Below are positions 1 to 6,497 of a stretch of 7,640 nucleotides of DNA, piece after piece. The stretch is from positions 1 to 7,640 of the forward strand of contig DYNR01000112.1 in NCBI GenBank assembly GCA_020720945.1. Reading direction: 5' to 3'. Each line of letters begins with the position of its first letter. Within the stretch, counting starts at the first letter, position 1. A model generated the notes under the pieces. The model worked only from the letters and a program-made list of their open reading frames with translations, was not told the origin of the DNA and ran no database searches. Source of the stretch: Chthoniobacter flavus. GTDB lineage: Bacteria; Verrucomicrobiota; Verrucomicrobiia; Chthoniobacterales; DYNR01. A program made the position numbers and the translations under genes.

Positions 1-125
1 CTCCGGACACAAAAAAAGCTTCGCATCCTATACGGAGAATTCACGGATTCATTTTTTGAATCATGCTGTTATTCAATAGCTTGCAAATAGGATTGCCGCT
101 CATGCAAGGATTGGAGTCCCTGGAG

Positions 126-782
126 TCAACTCGCTTGTTTCTTGCCGAGCAACCCGCACGACAAACCTGCGACAAACGCACCCCGATGAGGAAAACTGGT
201 TTTCATTCCTCCCGCTTCCACCCAAATCATCTCCTGTCCGCAAGCGGGACCGTTGACAACGCAGGCATCCAAACCATTCTCTTTGACTAGGCGGAACCCT
301 TTTTCGATTGCATCTTCCCTCTTGCCTTCGACTTCATATTTCCACCCGACTAAAAATGCTTCCGAAAACCATTCGCGCAGGCGGGCTACCACTTTCGTTG
401 CTGGGCGGAAATGAACCCTGAAATCTTTTGTAGAACTCGGGATTTTCCCTGCCTCTCCAACTGGCAATTCCCGCCCATCCGCAAAAATTTTCTCTGGAAA
501 AAAATCGGCCAACGCCGCCGCGTGCAAAACAACTTCCGGTTGCCCCCTTCTTTCACGGAGCATTTCCGCCAAGTCCTCGTTCCCGAAAAACGGAACCACT
601 TCGACTGGTTCAAGCGGCGGCGGATACACCGCCCCGACCCCCCGCAAACAAACGACGGAATATCCCGCTGCCACCAATGCTTGCGCCATCGCCGTCCCGA
701 GTTCTCCCGTCGAATGGTTTGTCAGTCTCCTTACCCCATCGAGAGAAACAGAGGCGGGGCCGCAGGTGATCAAGACGCGCAT
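126..782 (-). CDS. coaB: Stand-alone phosphopantothenate-cysteine ligase (CoaB-type domain protein)
   Basis: This 218-residue protein matches the CoaB half of the bifunctional CoaBC enzyme. CoaB joins 4'-phosphopantothenate to cysteine, using CTP in bacteria, in cytosolic coenzyme A synthesis. Visible signatures are the N-terminal nucleotide-binding strand and loop (ITCGPA, residues 5-10), the conserved LTNHSTGELG segment (20-29), HAAALADFF (87-95, equivalent to the family AAVADF), a lysine in GKIPSS (112-117) where the family has KIKK, the strand FLVGWKYE (143-150) and VVNGP (175-179). The CoaC flavoprotein decarboxylase domain that usually precedes CoaB is absent: the ORF starts at the CoaB domain with a good ribosome binding site. 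Separate CoaB and CoaC proteins are known in some bacteria. The gene lies 42 bp downstream of secA on the same strand, so the two are probably co-transcribed. Family assignment is fairly firm; activity and nucleotide preference are inferred. Confidence 0.78.
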   Translation of the reverse strand: MRVLITCGPASVSLDGVRRLTNHSTGELGTAMAQALVAAGYSVVCLRGVGAVYPPPLEPVEVVPFFGNEDLAEMLRERRGQPEVVLHAAALADFFPEKIFADGRELPVGEAGKIPSSTKDFRVHFRPATKVVARLREWFSEAFLVGWKYEVEGKREDAIEKGFRLVKENGLDACVVNGPACGQEMIWVEAGGMKTSFPHRGAFVAGLSCGLLGKKQAS

Positions 783-787
783 CGCCT

Positions 788-792
788 CTCCT
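788..792 (-). promoter_or_regulatory. Shine-Dalgarno site of the coaB-like gene
   Basis: On the minus strand AGGAG lies 5 nt upstream of the ATG at 780-782, inside a purine-rich run. It fixes the start at the beginning of the CoaB domain and argues against an N-terminal CoaC extension. It is the only clear Shine-Dalgarno site among the gene starts in this window. Confidence 0.7.
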
Positions 793-824
793 CTTCCTCT
801 CGTTCCCCGTTTTTTTTCAATTGC

Positions 825-3815
825 TTAAGCCGTTCGCCCACAACAGTTTTTGTATTTCTTTCCGCTGCCGCAAGGGCACAGGTCGTTCCTTCCTGCTTTG
901 GGTGCTGCCGCCCGCCGAATCGCCGCAATGTCGATACGCTGCTCCTGCCGCGCTTCTTCCCGGGGTGCCTGCTGCTTTTCTTCCGGTTTTTCTGTCACCG
1001 AAGGAATTCCTGCAAGCCCTTCCGCATGAATGAGTTGTTGCGGCATATTTTGCAAAAAAACCTCGAACGCCTGCAAATTGGTAGTCCCTCGGAACAGGTT
1101 GCCCAAAATCTCCAAATCGATGGTTTCCATCAATTCCACGAACATCGCGTAAGCGTCGTTTTTGTATTCGATGAGCGGGTCTTTCTGGCCGAAGGCTCTC
1201 AAATAAACCGCTTCGCGCAAGCCGTCCATCGCGTAGAGGTGTTCTTGCCACAGCCTGTCCACCGCATTCAAAATGATATACCGTTCAAGCCCCGCAAATG
1301 CATCGGCGTGTTCGATAGCCGCTTTCCGCTCGTAAGCGTCTTTGATGGTCTGGACTAAAAACGCGGCATTTCCTTCTTCGTTCCGGGTATCCAGCAGTGC
1401 CTTGTCACGACTCAAACCGAGCGGGAAAGTTGCGTTCAACCATGTCAGCAAACCATCGTAATCGGGTTGCTCCTCGTCTTGCCCAACGGACAAAAACTCG
1501 CGCGTTTTCTTGGGGATCGCTTTGTCGATGACCTCGAAAATCATGGCGCGAGGGTTCTCGGAATCCATCACCTCGTTGCGGTAGCCGTAAAGCACTTCGC
1601 GCTGCTGGTTCATCACATCATCGAATTGCAGCGTCCTCCTGCGCATCAAGTAGTTACGCTGTTCGACTCTTTTCTGCGCGGTCTCCACGCTCTTGTTGAG
1701 CCACGGATGTTCTAGCTCTTCGCCTTCTTGCATCCCGAAGCGCTCCATGATTTTTGTCATGCGCTCGCTGGCCCCGAAGTTCCGCATCAGGTCGTCTTCG
1801 AAGCTCACATAAAACCGGGAAAGTCCAGGGTCTCCCTGCCGTGCGCAACGCCCCCGCAACTGGCGGTCGATCCGTCGCGATTCGTGTCTTTCGGTTCCTA
1901 TGACATACAGCCCGCCCAGCTCGCGCACTTCGTCGCCCAGTTTGATGTCAGTCCCCCTTCCCGCCATGTTTGTGGAAATGGTCACTGCCCCCGCAAGTCC
2001 CGCCCGCGAAACGATTTCCGCTTCTTGCATGTGGTATTTCGCATTGAGCACGGTGTGCGGGATTTTTTCTCTCTTCAACATCCTCGCGACCAGTTCGGAT
2101 GCCTCGACGCTCGCCGTTCCAACCAATACGGGCTGCCCCCGGTGGTGCGCCTTTTTAATCTCTTCGACCACTGCATTGTATTTTTCGCGGCGGGTCTTGA
2201 AAATGAAATCGTTCAAATCCTTTCGCTTCACCTGCTGGTTGGTCGGGATCACCGCCACATCCAAACGGTAGATGTCGTGAAATTCCGATGCCTCGGTTTC
2301 CGCCGTCCCGGTCATCCCCGCCAACTTCTCGTAAAGGCGGAAATAATTCTGGATGGTGATTGTCGCTAAAGTTTGCGTTTCCCTGTCGATCTGAACCCCT
2401 TCTTTCGCCTCGACGGCCTGGTGCAACCCATCGCTCCAACGCCTGCCGGACATCTTCCGCCCTGTGAAGGTGTCAACGATGATCACCTTGTTTTCTTCGA
2501 CGACATACTCGACATCTTTTTCGTATAAACAATACGCTTTTAGCAACTGCGTGATGTTGTGAATCCTTTCGCCTTGGGCATCGCAGTAGGCCTGCCGCTT
2601 CTGTTTTTGCTCGAGTTTTTGGGCATCGTTGAGGGTGCTATCCGCATCGATGTCGGCAAACTCGTTTAGCAAATCGGGGAGCATGAATGCGTCCGGATCA
2701 TCCGGGTTGAGGAAGTCGCGCCCTAGCTGCGTCAAGTCGGCCTCGTGCGAGCGCTCCTCGATAGTGAAAAACAGCTCTTCCTTGAAAGCGATCAGGCGGT
2801 TCTTCCCCTCGGTGTCTTTGTAAAACTCTAACTCAGCCTTCTCCAACGCTTTGCGCAGTTCTGGTTCTTCCATCGCCCGCAGAAAACCCTTGTGCCGCGG
2901 CTGCCCGAATTTCACTTTCAAATACTTCAGCCCCGCATCTGGAAGCCGCCCTTCCTCCGCAGCTTCCTTGGCTTCCGAAACCAGCCGGGTGCAGAGCATC
3001 AACTGCTTGCGGATCAACTGTTCGACCAGCGGCTTAAACTGCGCGTAGTGGTGGTTGCTCACCGTTGACGGCCCGCTGATGATCAAAGGGGTGCGCGCTT
3101 CGTCGATCAAAATCGAATCGACTTCGTCCACGATGGCGTAGTAATGTCCCCGCTGCACCTGCTGGTCGCGGCTGGTGGCCATTCCGTTGTCGCGCAAATA
3201 ATCAAATCCAAACTGCGCGTTGGTTCCGTAGGTTAAGTCGCAACCGTATTGCTCGCGCCGTTCGGGCGGAGACTGGTCTTCTTGGATGCATCCGACCGTC
3301 AAACCTAAAAATCGGTAAAGGTGCCCCATCCACTCGGAATCGCGCTGCGCCAAATAATCGTTGACCGTGACGACATGCACTCCCCGCCCTGCCAGCGCAT
3401 TCAAATAAACAGGCAGCGTCGCGACCAGCGTCTTGCCTTCTCCCGTCGCCATCTCCGCGATTTTTCCGTGGTGTAAACTCATGCCGCCGATGATCTGGAC
3501 ATCGAAATGCACCATTTCCCACTTCAGGGGATGATCGCAAACTTCGTAGGTGTTGCCGGACATTCTCCTCGCAGCGTTCTTCACGACGGCGAAAGCCTCG
3601 GGCAAAATTTCGTTCAGCTTGGCCTGCAAAACCTCATGGTCTTCAATCTCGGCAAGCATCGCCTTCCATGCCGCCGTCCGCGCCCGCAACGCCTCGTCGG
3701 GCTCGTTTTGCAACGCTTGCTCGATCTCGTTTATTTTTTGAACCTGTGGCATCAGCTTGCGGATTTGCCGCGTGTTCTTGGAACCGATGATTTTTTTTAG
3801 AATCCAGTTGATCAT
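825..3815 (-). CDS. secA: Preprotein translocase ATPase SecA
   Basis: SecA is the ATP-driven motor that pushes unfolded preproteins through the SecYEG channel; it acts in the cytosol and at the inner membrane. The 996-residue protein is complete. It has a SecA N-terminus (KKIIGSKNTRQIRKL, residues 7-21), Walker A MATGEGKT (122-129), the DEAD-box variant DEVD (230-233), the RTPLIISGP segment (241-249), GRRWSDGLHQAVEAKEGV (457-474), MTGTA (501-505), NMAGRGTDI (616-624) and the arginine-finger motif QLRGRCARQGDPG (652-664). In that last motif the usual RSGRQGD reads RCARQGD. The C-terminus is a zinc-binding SEC-C motif CPCGSGKKYKNCCG (980-993) for SecB or ribosome contact, with Cys-Cys instead of the common Cys-His. 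The protein is about 95 residues longer than E. coli SecA. The extra length is mainly in the preprotein-binding region after DEVD (about 255-440), plus a charged linker (940-970). The start is typical of SecA, but no clear Shine-Dalgarno site is seen. An upstream 6-bp hairpin (3842-3859) has no terminator T-run on the correct side. Confidence 0.98.
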   Translation of the reverse strand: MINWILKKIIGSKNTRQIRKLMPQVQKINEIEQALQNEPDEALRARTAAWKAMLAEIEDHEVLQAKLNEILPEAFAVVKNAARRMSGNTYEVCDHPLKWEMVHFDVQIIGGMSLHHGKIAEMATGEGKTLVATLPVYLNALAGRGVHVVTVNDYLAQRDSEWMGHLYRFLGLTVGCIQEDQSPPERREQYGCDLTYGTNAQFGFDYLRDNGMATSRDQQVQRGHYYAIVDEVDSILIDEARTPLIISGPSTVSNHHYAQFKPLVEQLIRKQLMLCTRLVSEAKEAAEEGRLPDAGLKYLKVKFGQPRHKGFLRAMEEPELRKALEKAELEFYKDTEGKNRLIAFKEELFFTIEERSHEADLTQLGRDFLNPDDPDAFMLPDLLNEFADIDADSTLNDAQKLEQKQKRQAYCDAQGERIHNITQLLKAYCLYEKDVEYVVEENKVIIVDTFTGRKMSGRRWSDGLHQAVEAKEGVQIDRETQTLATITIQNYFRLYEKLAGMTGTAETEASEFHDIYRLDVAVIPTNQQVKRKDLNDFIFKTRREKYNAVVEEIKKAHHRGQPVLVGTASVEASELVARMLKREKIPHTVLNAKYHMQEAEIVSRAGLAGAVTISTNMAGRGTDIKLGDEVRELGGLYVIGTERHESRRIDRQLRGRCARQGDPGLSRFYVSFEDDLMRNFGASERMTKIMERFGMQEGEELEHPWLNKSVETAQKRVEQRNYLMRRRTLQFDDVMNQQREVLYGYRNEVMDSENPRAMIFEVIDKAIPKKTREFLSVGQDEEQPDYDGLLTWLNATFPLGLSRDKALLDTRNEEGNAAFLVQTIKDAYERKAAIEHADAFAGLERYIILNAVDRLWQEHLYAMDGLREAVYLRAFGQKDPLIEYKNDAYAMFVELMETIDLEILGNLFRGTTNLQAFEVFLQNMPQQLIHAEGLAGIPSVTEKPEEKQQAPREEARQEQRIDIAAIRRAAAPKAGRNDLCPCGSGKKYKNCCGRTA

Positions 3816-3887
3816 GTTTTGTGCGCTTCTAACAAAGCAGGTTGATTCCCGCCAATCAAAACGAAAAAAATTAAACTCCCTTTGCTA

Positions 3888-4490
3888 CTATAAATTGCGA
3901 AACTCTTCTGGCGCAGACGGCACTTGCACGGAACTCATGCCCGCCCTGCGCGCCGCCTCGATCCCAGTTTCCCCGTCGTCAAAAACCAGGCAATCCCCTG
4001 GCGCAACTCCCATCTTTGTCGCCGCCAACAAAAACGGTTCGGGGTTCGGTTTCCCTTCGCGGTAATCGTCCGCCGTCACGATCACCGGAAACAGATCGAG
4101 CAAACCCAGCACCCCGAGCGTCCTCTCCACCAAAACGCGCCGCCCCCCCGACGCCACCGCCACCTTGGCTGTCTCCGCGTATTTTCTGGCCAGTTCGACG
4201 ACTTCGGCAATCGGCTTAACTCCCTCCACCCGTTCAAGATAGTGCCGGTGCTTTCTCTTCACCACATCCTCCGGATCGAGCTTCAACCCCTGCATCTCGT
4301 TGAGTTTTTCCACGATCGCCGCATTCGGCATCCCGCCCCACCGATAATGCATTTCTTCGGTGAAATACCCGCCGACCTCTTTCATGGTTTCCTCCCATGC
4401 GGCGAAGTGCTGCGGCATGGAGTCCGCCAGCGTTCCGTCGCAATCGAAAATGTAGCCCGCAAACGGGAGCTCTGGTATTGCTAGTTTCAT
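3888..4490 (-). CDS. HAD-superfamily sugar-phosphatase/beta-phosphoglucomutase-like hydrolase
   Basis: This 200-residue cytosolic protein has all four HAD motifs. Motif I is FDCDGT (15-20), with nucleophile Asp16 and acid/base Asp18. Motif II is the Ser in VASGG (Ser114), motif III the Lys in REGKPNPEPF (Lys147), and motif IV FDDGETGIEAA (170-180), where many relatives have EDS. Residues of about 22-90 form a small helical C1 cap. The order and wording (ADSMPQHFAAW, GGMP, AVASGG) resemble E. coli YqaB-type fructose-1-phosphate phosphatases and beta-phosphoglucomutases. Family members act on small phosphorylated sugars or related metabolites; the substrate cannot be read from the sequence. The gene is the first of three leftward genes and is divergent from ilvH. 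It lies 72 bp upstream of secA with no terminator between them. Its own promoter must lie within the 72 bp shared with ilvH; I could not identify it. The residues before the ATG show only a weak AGGCAAG as a possible ribosome binding site. Confidence 0.88.
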   Translation of the reverse strand: MKLAIPELPFAGYIFDCDGTLADSMPQHFAAWEETMKEVGGYFTEEMHYRWGGMPNAAIVEKLNEMQGLKLDPEDVVKRKHRHYLERVEGVKPIAEVVELARKYAETAKVAVASGGRRVLVERTLGVLGLLDLFPVIVTADDYREGKPNPEPFLLAATKMGVAPGDCLVFDDGETGIEAARRAGMSSVQVPSAPEEFRNL

Positions 4491-4491
4491 C

Positions 4492-4520
4492 TTGCCTGCA
4501 CAATATCACGCAGATATGAT
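4492..4520 (+). promoter_or_regulatory. Sigma-70-like promoter for ilvH-ilvC
   Basis: A -35 element TTGCCT (4492-4497) and a -10 element TATGAT (4515-4520) are separated by exactly 17 bp. The -10 matches 5 of 6 positions of TATAAT. Transcription would begin near 4527, leaving a leader of about 36 nt before the ilvH ATG. The -35 box sits 2 bp outside the divergent HAD gene. This was found by eye and is untested. Confidence 0.6.
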
Positions 4521-4522
4521 TT

Positions 4523-4561
4523 GACGAAGTAAAACTTCATCGCCACTATCGGCGACTTCGT
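4523..4561 (+). promoter_or_regulatory. Competing inverted repeats in the ilvH leader (operator or RNA switch candidate)
   Basis: Three pairings are visible. GAAGT (4526-4530) can pair with ACTTC (4534-4538) across an AAA loop; with one mismatch this extends to an operator-like 8-bp half-site pair at 4523-4530 and 4534-4541. ACGAAGT (4524-4530) can alternatively pair with ACTTCGT (4555-4561), ending 1 nt before the ilvH ATG. TCGCC (4540-4544) pairs with GGCGA (4551-4555) around a 6-nt loop. The two ACTTC copies therefore compete for a single GAAGT. No Shine-Dalgarno sequence is present, and the leader is too short for a classical leader-peptide attenuator. Confidence 0.4.
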
Positions 4562-4562
4562 T

Positions 4563-5039
4563 ATGCGTCACACACTCTCTATCCTAGTAGAAAACCGCTT
4601 CGGCGTCCTCGCCCGCATCGCCGGGATGTTCAGCGGTCGCGGTTTCAATATTGACACCCTCAATGTCGGCCCCACCCTGGACCCAAGCACTTCCCGCATG
4701 ACCATCGTCGTCAGAGGTGACGACAAAATCCTTGACCAAGTCAACAAGCAGCTTGAAAAACTCGTGGATGTCATTGATATTCAAGACTTTCAAAACGAGG
4801 AATCCGTGAGCCGCGAACTCGTCCTCTGCCGCGTGGAGGCCAACGCCCAGACGCGCGCCGAAATCATGCAAATCTGCACCATTTTCCGAGCTAAAATCAT
4901 CGATGTCCAACCTTCGAGCGTCGCCATCGAAGTGACTGGCACGGAAACGAAACTGGAAAAATTCCTCTCTCTGATGAAAGACTTCGGGGTCATGGAATTG
5001 ACCCGGACTGGGCGCATCGCTCTGCCTCGCAGCAAGTGA
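4563..5039 (+). CDS. ilvH: Acetolactate synthase small (regulatory) subunit
   Basis: IlvH (also called IlvN in many genomes) binds the catalytic subunit of acetohydroxyacid synthase, raises its activity and confers feedback inhibition by valine. That enzyme makes the first committed step of valine, leucine and isoleucine synthesis. The 158-residue length is normal. An N-terminal ACT domain (about 1-75) carries the canonical start MRHTLSILVENRFGVLARIA and the effector-loop segment GMFSGRGFNIDTLNVGPT (21-38). Asn11, Gly14 and Asn29, positions linked to valine sensitivity in E. coli IlvH, are all conserved, so valine feedback is expected. The C-terminal domain (about 80-158) has RELVLCRV, IFRAKIIDV and LMKDFGVMELTRTGRIAL. 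ilvC follows after 46 bp. The large subunit ilvB, usually just upstream, is missing: the upstream neighbour is a divergent HAD gene. No Shine-Dalgarno sequence precedes the ATG, but family alignment makes this start secure. Confidence 0.96.
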   Translation: MRHTLSILVENRFGVLARIAGMFSGRGFNIDTLNVGPTLDPSTSRMTIVVRGDDKILDQVNKQLEKLVDVIDIQDFQNEESVSRELVLCRVEANAQTRAEIMQICTIFRAKIIDVQPSSVAIEVTGTETKLEKFLSLMKDFGVMELTRTGRIALPRSK

Positions 5040-5085
5040 CTCTCCTTCATCAAACCTAAACACTAAACCAAACGAACAACATTCC

Positions 5086-6207
5086 ATGCCAGCAAAAATC
5101 TACACCGACAAAGATGCCGACTTGGCCGTGCTCAAAGACAAAACCTGCGCCGTCATCGGCTTCGGTTCTCAAGGCCACGCCCACGCCCTCAACCTCAAAG
5201 ACAGCGGGGCAAAAGTCATCATCGGTCTTTACCCGAAAAGCAAAAGCCGCATCGAGGCCGAAAAACTCGGTTTCAAAGTTTACGACACTGCCGAAGCCGT
5301 GAAAAAAGCGGATGTGATTTTCTTGGCTGTCCCCGATGTCCGCGCTTCCGAGGTTTACGCCAAAGATGTCGCCCCCAACCTTTCCAAAGGCAAGACTCTC
5401 CTTTTCAGCCACGGTTTCGCCATCGTCTATAAAACCATCGTCCCTCCCTCCGATGTGGATGTTATCATGGTTGCACCGAAAGGTCCCGGTCACATCGTCC
5501 GCCGCCAATACACCGAAGGCAAAGGCGTTCCCGCCCTCATTGCAGTCGCGCAAGACGCTTCCAAAAAAGCCAAAAAAATTGCCCTCGCTTGGGCCAAAGG
5601 CATCGGTTCCACCCGCGGCGGCGTTTTTGAAACCTCCTTCCAAGAAGAAACCGAAACCGATCTTTTCGGCGAACAAACCGTCCTTTGCGGTGGCGTTTCC
5701 CATCTCATCCAAGCGGGATTCGAAACGCTCGTCGAAGCCGGTTACCAGCCGGAAATGGCTTATTTTGAAGTCCTTCACGAACTCAAACTCATCGTGGATT
5801 TGATCAACGAATCCGGCATCAGCGGAATGCGTTTCTCTATTTCCGAAACCGCCAAATGGGGGGATGTCTCCGTCGGTCCAAAAATCATTGACGCTTCCGT
5901 CAAAAAGCGGATGGGTGCTGCGCTCAAAGAAATCAAATCCGGAAAATTTGCGAAAGAATGGCTCGCAGAACACCAAACCGGTCGCGCCAAATACAGCGAA
6001 TTGCTGAAAAAAGGGGAAGAACATCCTATCGAAAAAGTTGGTGCCCGCCTCCGCTCCACGATGCCTTGGATTCAAAAATCCAACATCAAAGGCGCAAAGG
6101 CTGCCTACATCAGCACAACCGAAGGCAAAGCAGCTCCGAAAGCAGCAGCAAAACCAGCGGCCAAAGCGCCCGCCAGGAAGCCCGCTTCCAAAGCGAAAAA
6201 AGGCTAA
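5086..6207 (+). CDS. ilvC: Ketol-acid reductoisomerase, class I, with basic C-terminal tail
   Basis: IlvC performs the Mg-dependent alkyl migration and NAD(P)H reduction of acetolactate or acetohydroxybutyrate, the second common step of branched-chain amino acid synthesis. The Rossmann motif is GFGSQGHAHALNLKDSG (25-41). The cofactor loop after the second strand, GLYPKSKSR (47-55), has Lys and Ser residues of the kind that hold the NADPH phosphate. Further signatures are SHGF (108-111, catalytic His109), APKGPGHIVRR (130-140), the metal ligands in TDLFGEQ (Asp192, Glu196) and FEVLHELK (Glu228, Glu232), and SIS (251-253). The class I fold normally ends near MPWI (326-329). Here about 44 more residues follow. 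Residues 348-373 contain 8 Lys, 1 Arg, 11 Ala and 4 Pro, resembling a histone-H1-like tail, with an open frame to TAA. The preceding 46-bp gap has a single G and no Shine-Dalgarno site. A strong terminator follows. Confidence 0.97.
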   Translation: MPAKIYTDKDADLAVLKDKTCAVIGFGSQGHAHALNLKDSGAKVIIGLYPKSKSRIEAEKLGFKVYDTAEAVKKADVIFLAVPDVRASEVYAKDVAPNLSKGKTLLFSHGFAIVYKTIVPPSDVDVIMVAPKGPGHIVRRQYTEGKGVPALIAVAQDASKKAKKIALAWAKGIGSTRGGVFETSFQEETETDLFGEQTVLCGGVSHLIQAGFETLVEAGYQPEMAYFEVLHELKLIVDLINESGISGMRFSISETAKWGDVSVGPKIIDASVKKRMGAALKEIKSGKFAKEWLAEHQTGRAKYSELLKKGEEHPIEKVGARLRSTMPWIQKSNIKGAKAAYISTTEGKAAPKAAAKPAAKAPARKPASKAKKG

Positions 6208-6267
6208 CCCAACTTAGCGAGAACTTGGTGGTGGGTTTTTTCGCCCGCTTTCTCGCCAAAAAATTGC

Positions 6268-6308
6268 AGGCTCCGCCGAAGTCATTCGGCGGAGCCTTCT
6301 TGTTTTCC
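6268..6308 (+). terminator. Rho-independent terminator of ilvHC
   Basis: A perfect 13-bp stem, AGGCTCCGCCGAA paired with its complement (6268-6280 and 6285-6297), closes a 4-nt GTCA loop. It is GC-rich and followed by TCTTGTTTTCC. It begins 60 bp after the ilvC stop. An A-run (6258-6263) lies upstream, so the hairpin could also act in the other direction. Confidence 0.88.
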
Positions 6309-6389
6309 TGAATCCGTGAGATAACTGCTGTGAATCTCTGCAATCAATTGGGCTACAAAGGCTTGGAAAAAACACGCAAAAGACTTGAG

Positions 6390-6412
6390 AGGGGTATTCC
6401 CTGGTTTTTTTT
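6390..6412 (+). terminator. Weak terminator-like hairpin with T8 tract
   Basis: AGGGG (6390-6394) can pair with TCCCT (6398-6402), including one G-U pair, around a 3-nt TAT loop. GG and eight consecutive Ts (6405-6412) follow. The stem is short and the element lies about 90 bp past the much stronger ilvC terminator, so no known transcript needs it. It may be a relic, a backup, or the end of a small RNA. Confidence 0.3.
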
Positions 6413-6427
6413 CCACTTGATCGCCTT

Positions 6428-6470
6428 CCAGAAATAAGCCCGCATCGAATTTCGATTTCTGCATTTCTGG
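6428..6470. repeat. Palindrome cluster upstream of the fusion gene
   Basis: CCAGAAAT (6428-6435) is the exact reverse complement of ATTTCTGG (6463-6470). Between them lies the near-palindrome ATCGAA-T-TTCGAT (6444-6456). ATTTCTGC and ATTTCTGG form a tandem pair at 6455-6462 and 6463-6470. The cluster sits 28 bp upstream of the predicted -35 box and runs into the left direct repeat. It could be an operator for the ribbon-helix-helix domain or the trace of a mobile-element end. Confidence 0.4.
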
Positions 6471-6482
6471 CAAGTAGAAAAA
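6465..6482 (+). repeat. Left copy of direct repeat flanking the VapB-VapC fusion gene
   Basis: TGGCAAGTAGAAAAA (6468-6482) is repeated exactly at 7309-7323. Counting from 6465, 17 of 18 positions match. This copy lies 51 bp before the ATG and 15 bp before the predicted -35 box. Confidence 0.6.
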
Positions 6483-6497
6483 AAAAGAAAAAACAGC

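Noticed and set aside
80..108. Inverted repeat CTTGCA/TGCAAG downstream of the coaB-like gene, considered as its terminator
   Set aside because: The stem is only 6 bp with a 17-nt loop and no T-run follows on the minus strand. A second short dyad at 46-62 (GATTCA/TGAATC) is AT-rich and also unconvincing.
411..1358. Long plus-strand open frame (315 codons)
   Set aside because: It is antisense to the coaB-like gene and the end of secA, both strongly supported. The product is rich in Arg, Pro and Phe and has no domain signature.
3842..3859. Hairpin TTGATT/AATCAA between the HAD gene and secA
   Set aside because: On the minus strand the T-run precedes the hairpin instead of following it, and the stem is only 6 bp. 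It is unlikely to terminate HAD-secA read-through.
5056..6075. Long minus-strand open frame (339 codons) opposite ilvC
   Set aside because: It is a codon-bias shadow of ilvC, rich in Phe, Gly and Asp, with no family resemblance.
6310..6319. GAATCCGTGA, also present as reverse complement at 41-50 and as the 9-mer AATCCGTGA at 4801-4809
   Set aside because: The shared length is only 9-10 bp, one copy lies inside ilvH coding sequence, and there is no consistent position or orientation. Chance is the simplest explanation.
6330..6437. Plus-strand GTG-started 35-codon frame with a basic first half and hydrophobic second half
   Set aside because: No ribosome binding site or promoter is visible, and its hydrophobic end is the T8 tract of the hairpin at 6390-6412. 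It is too weak to call a gene.
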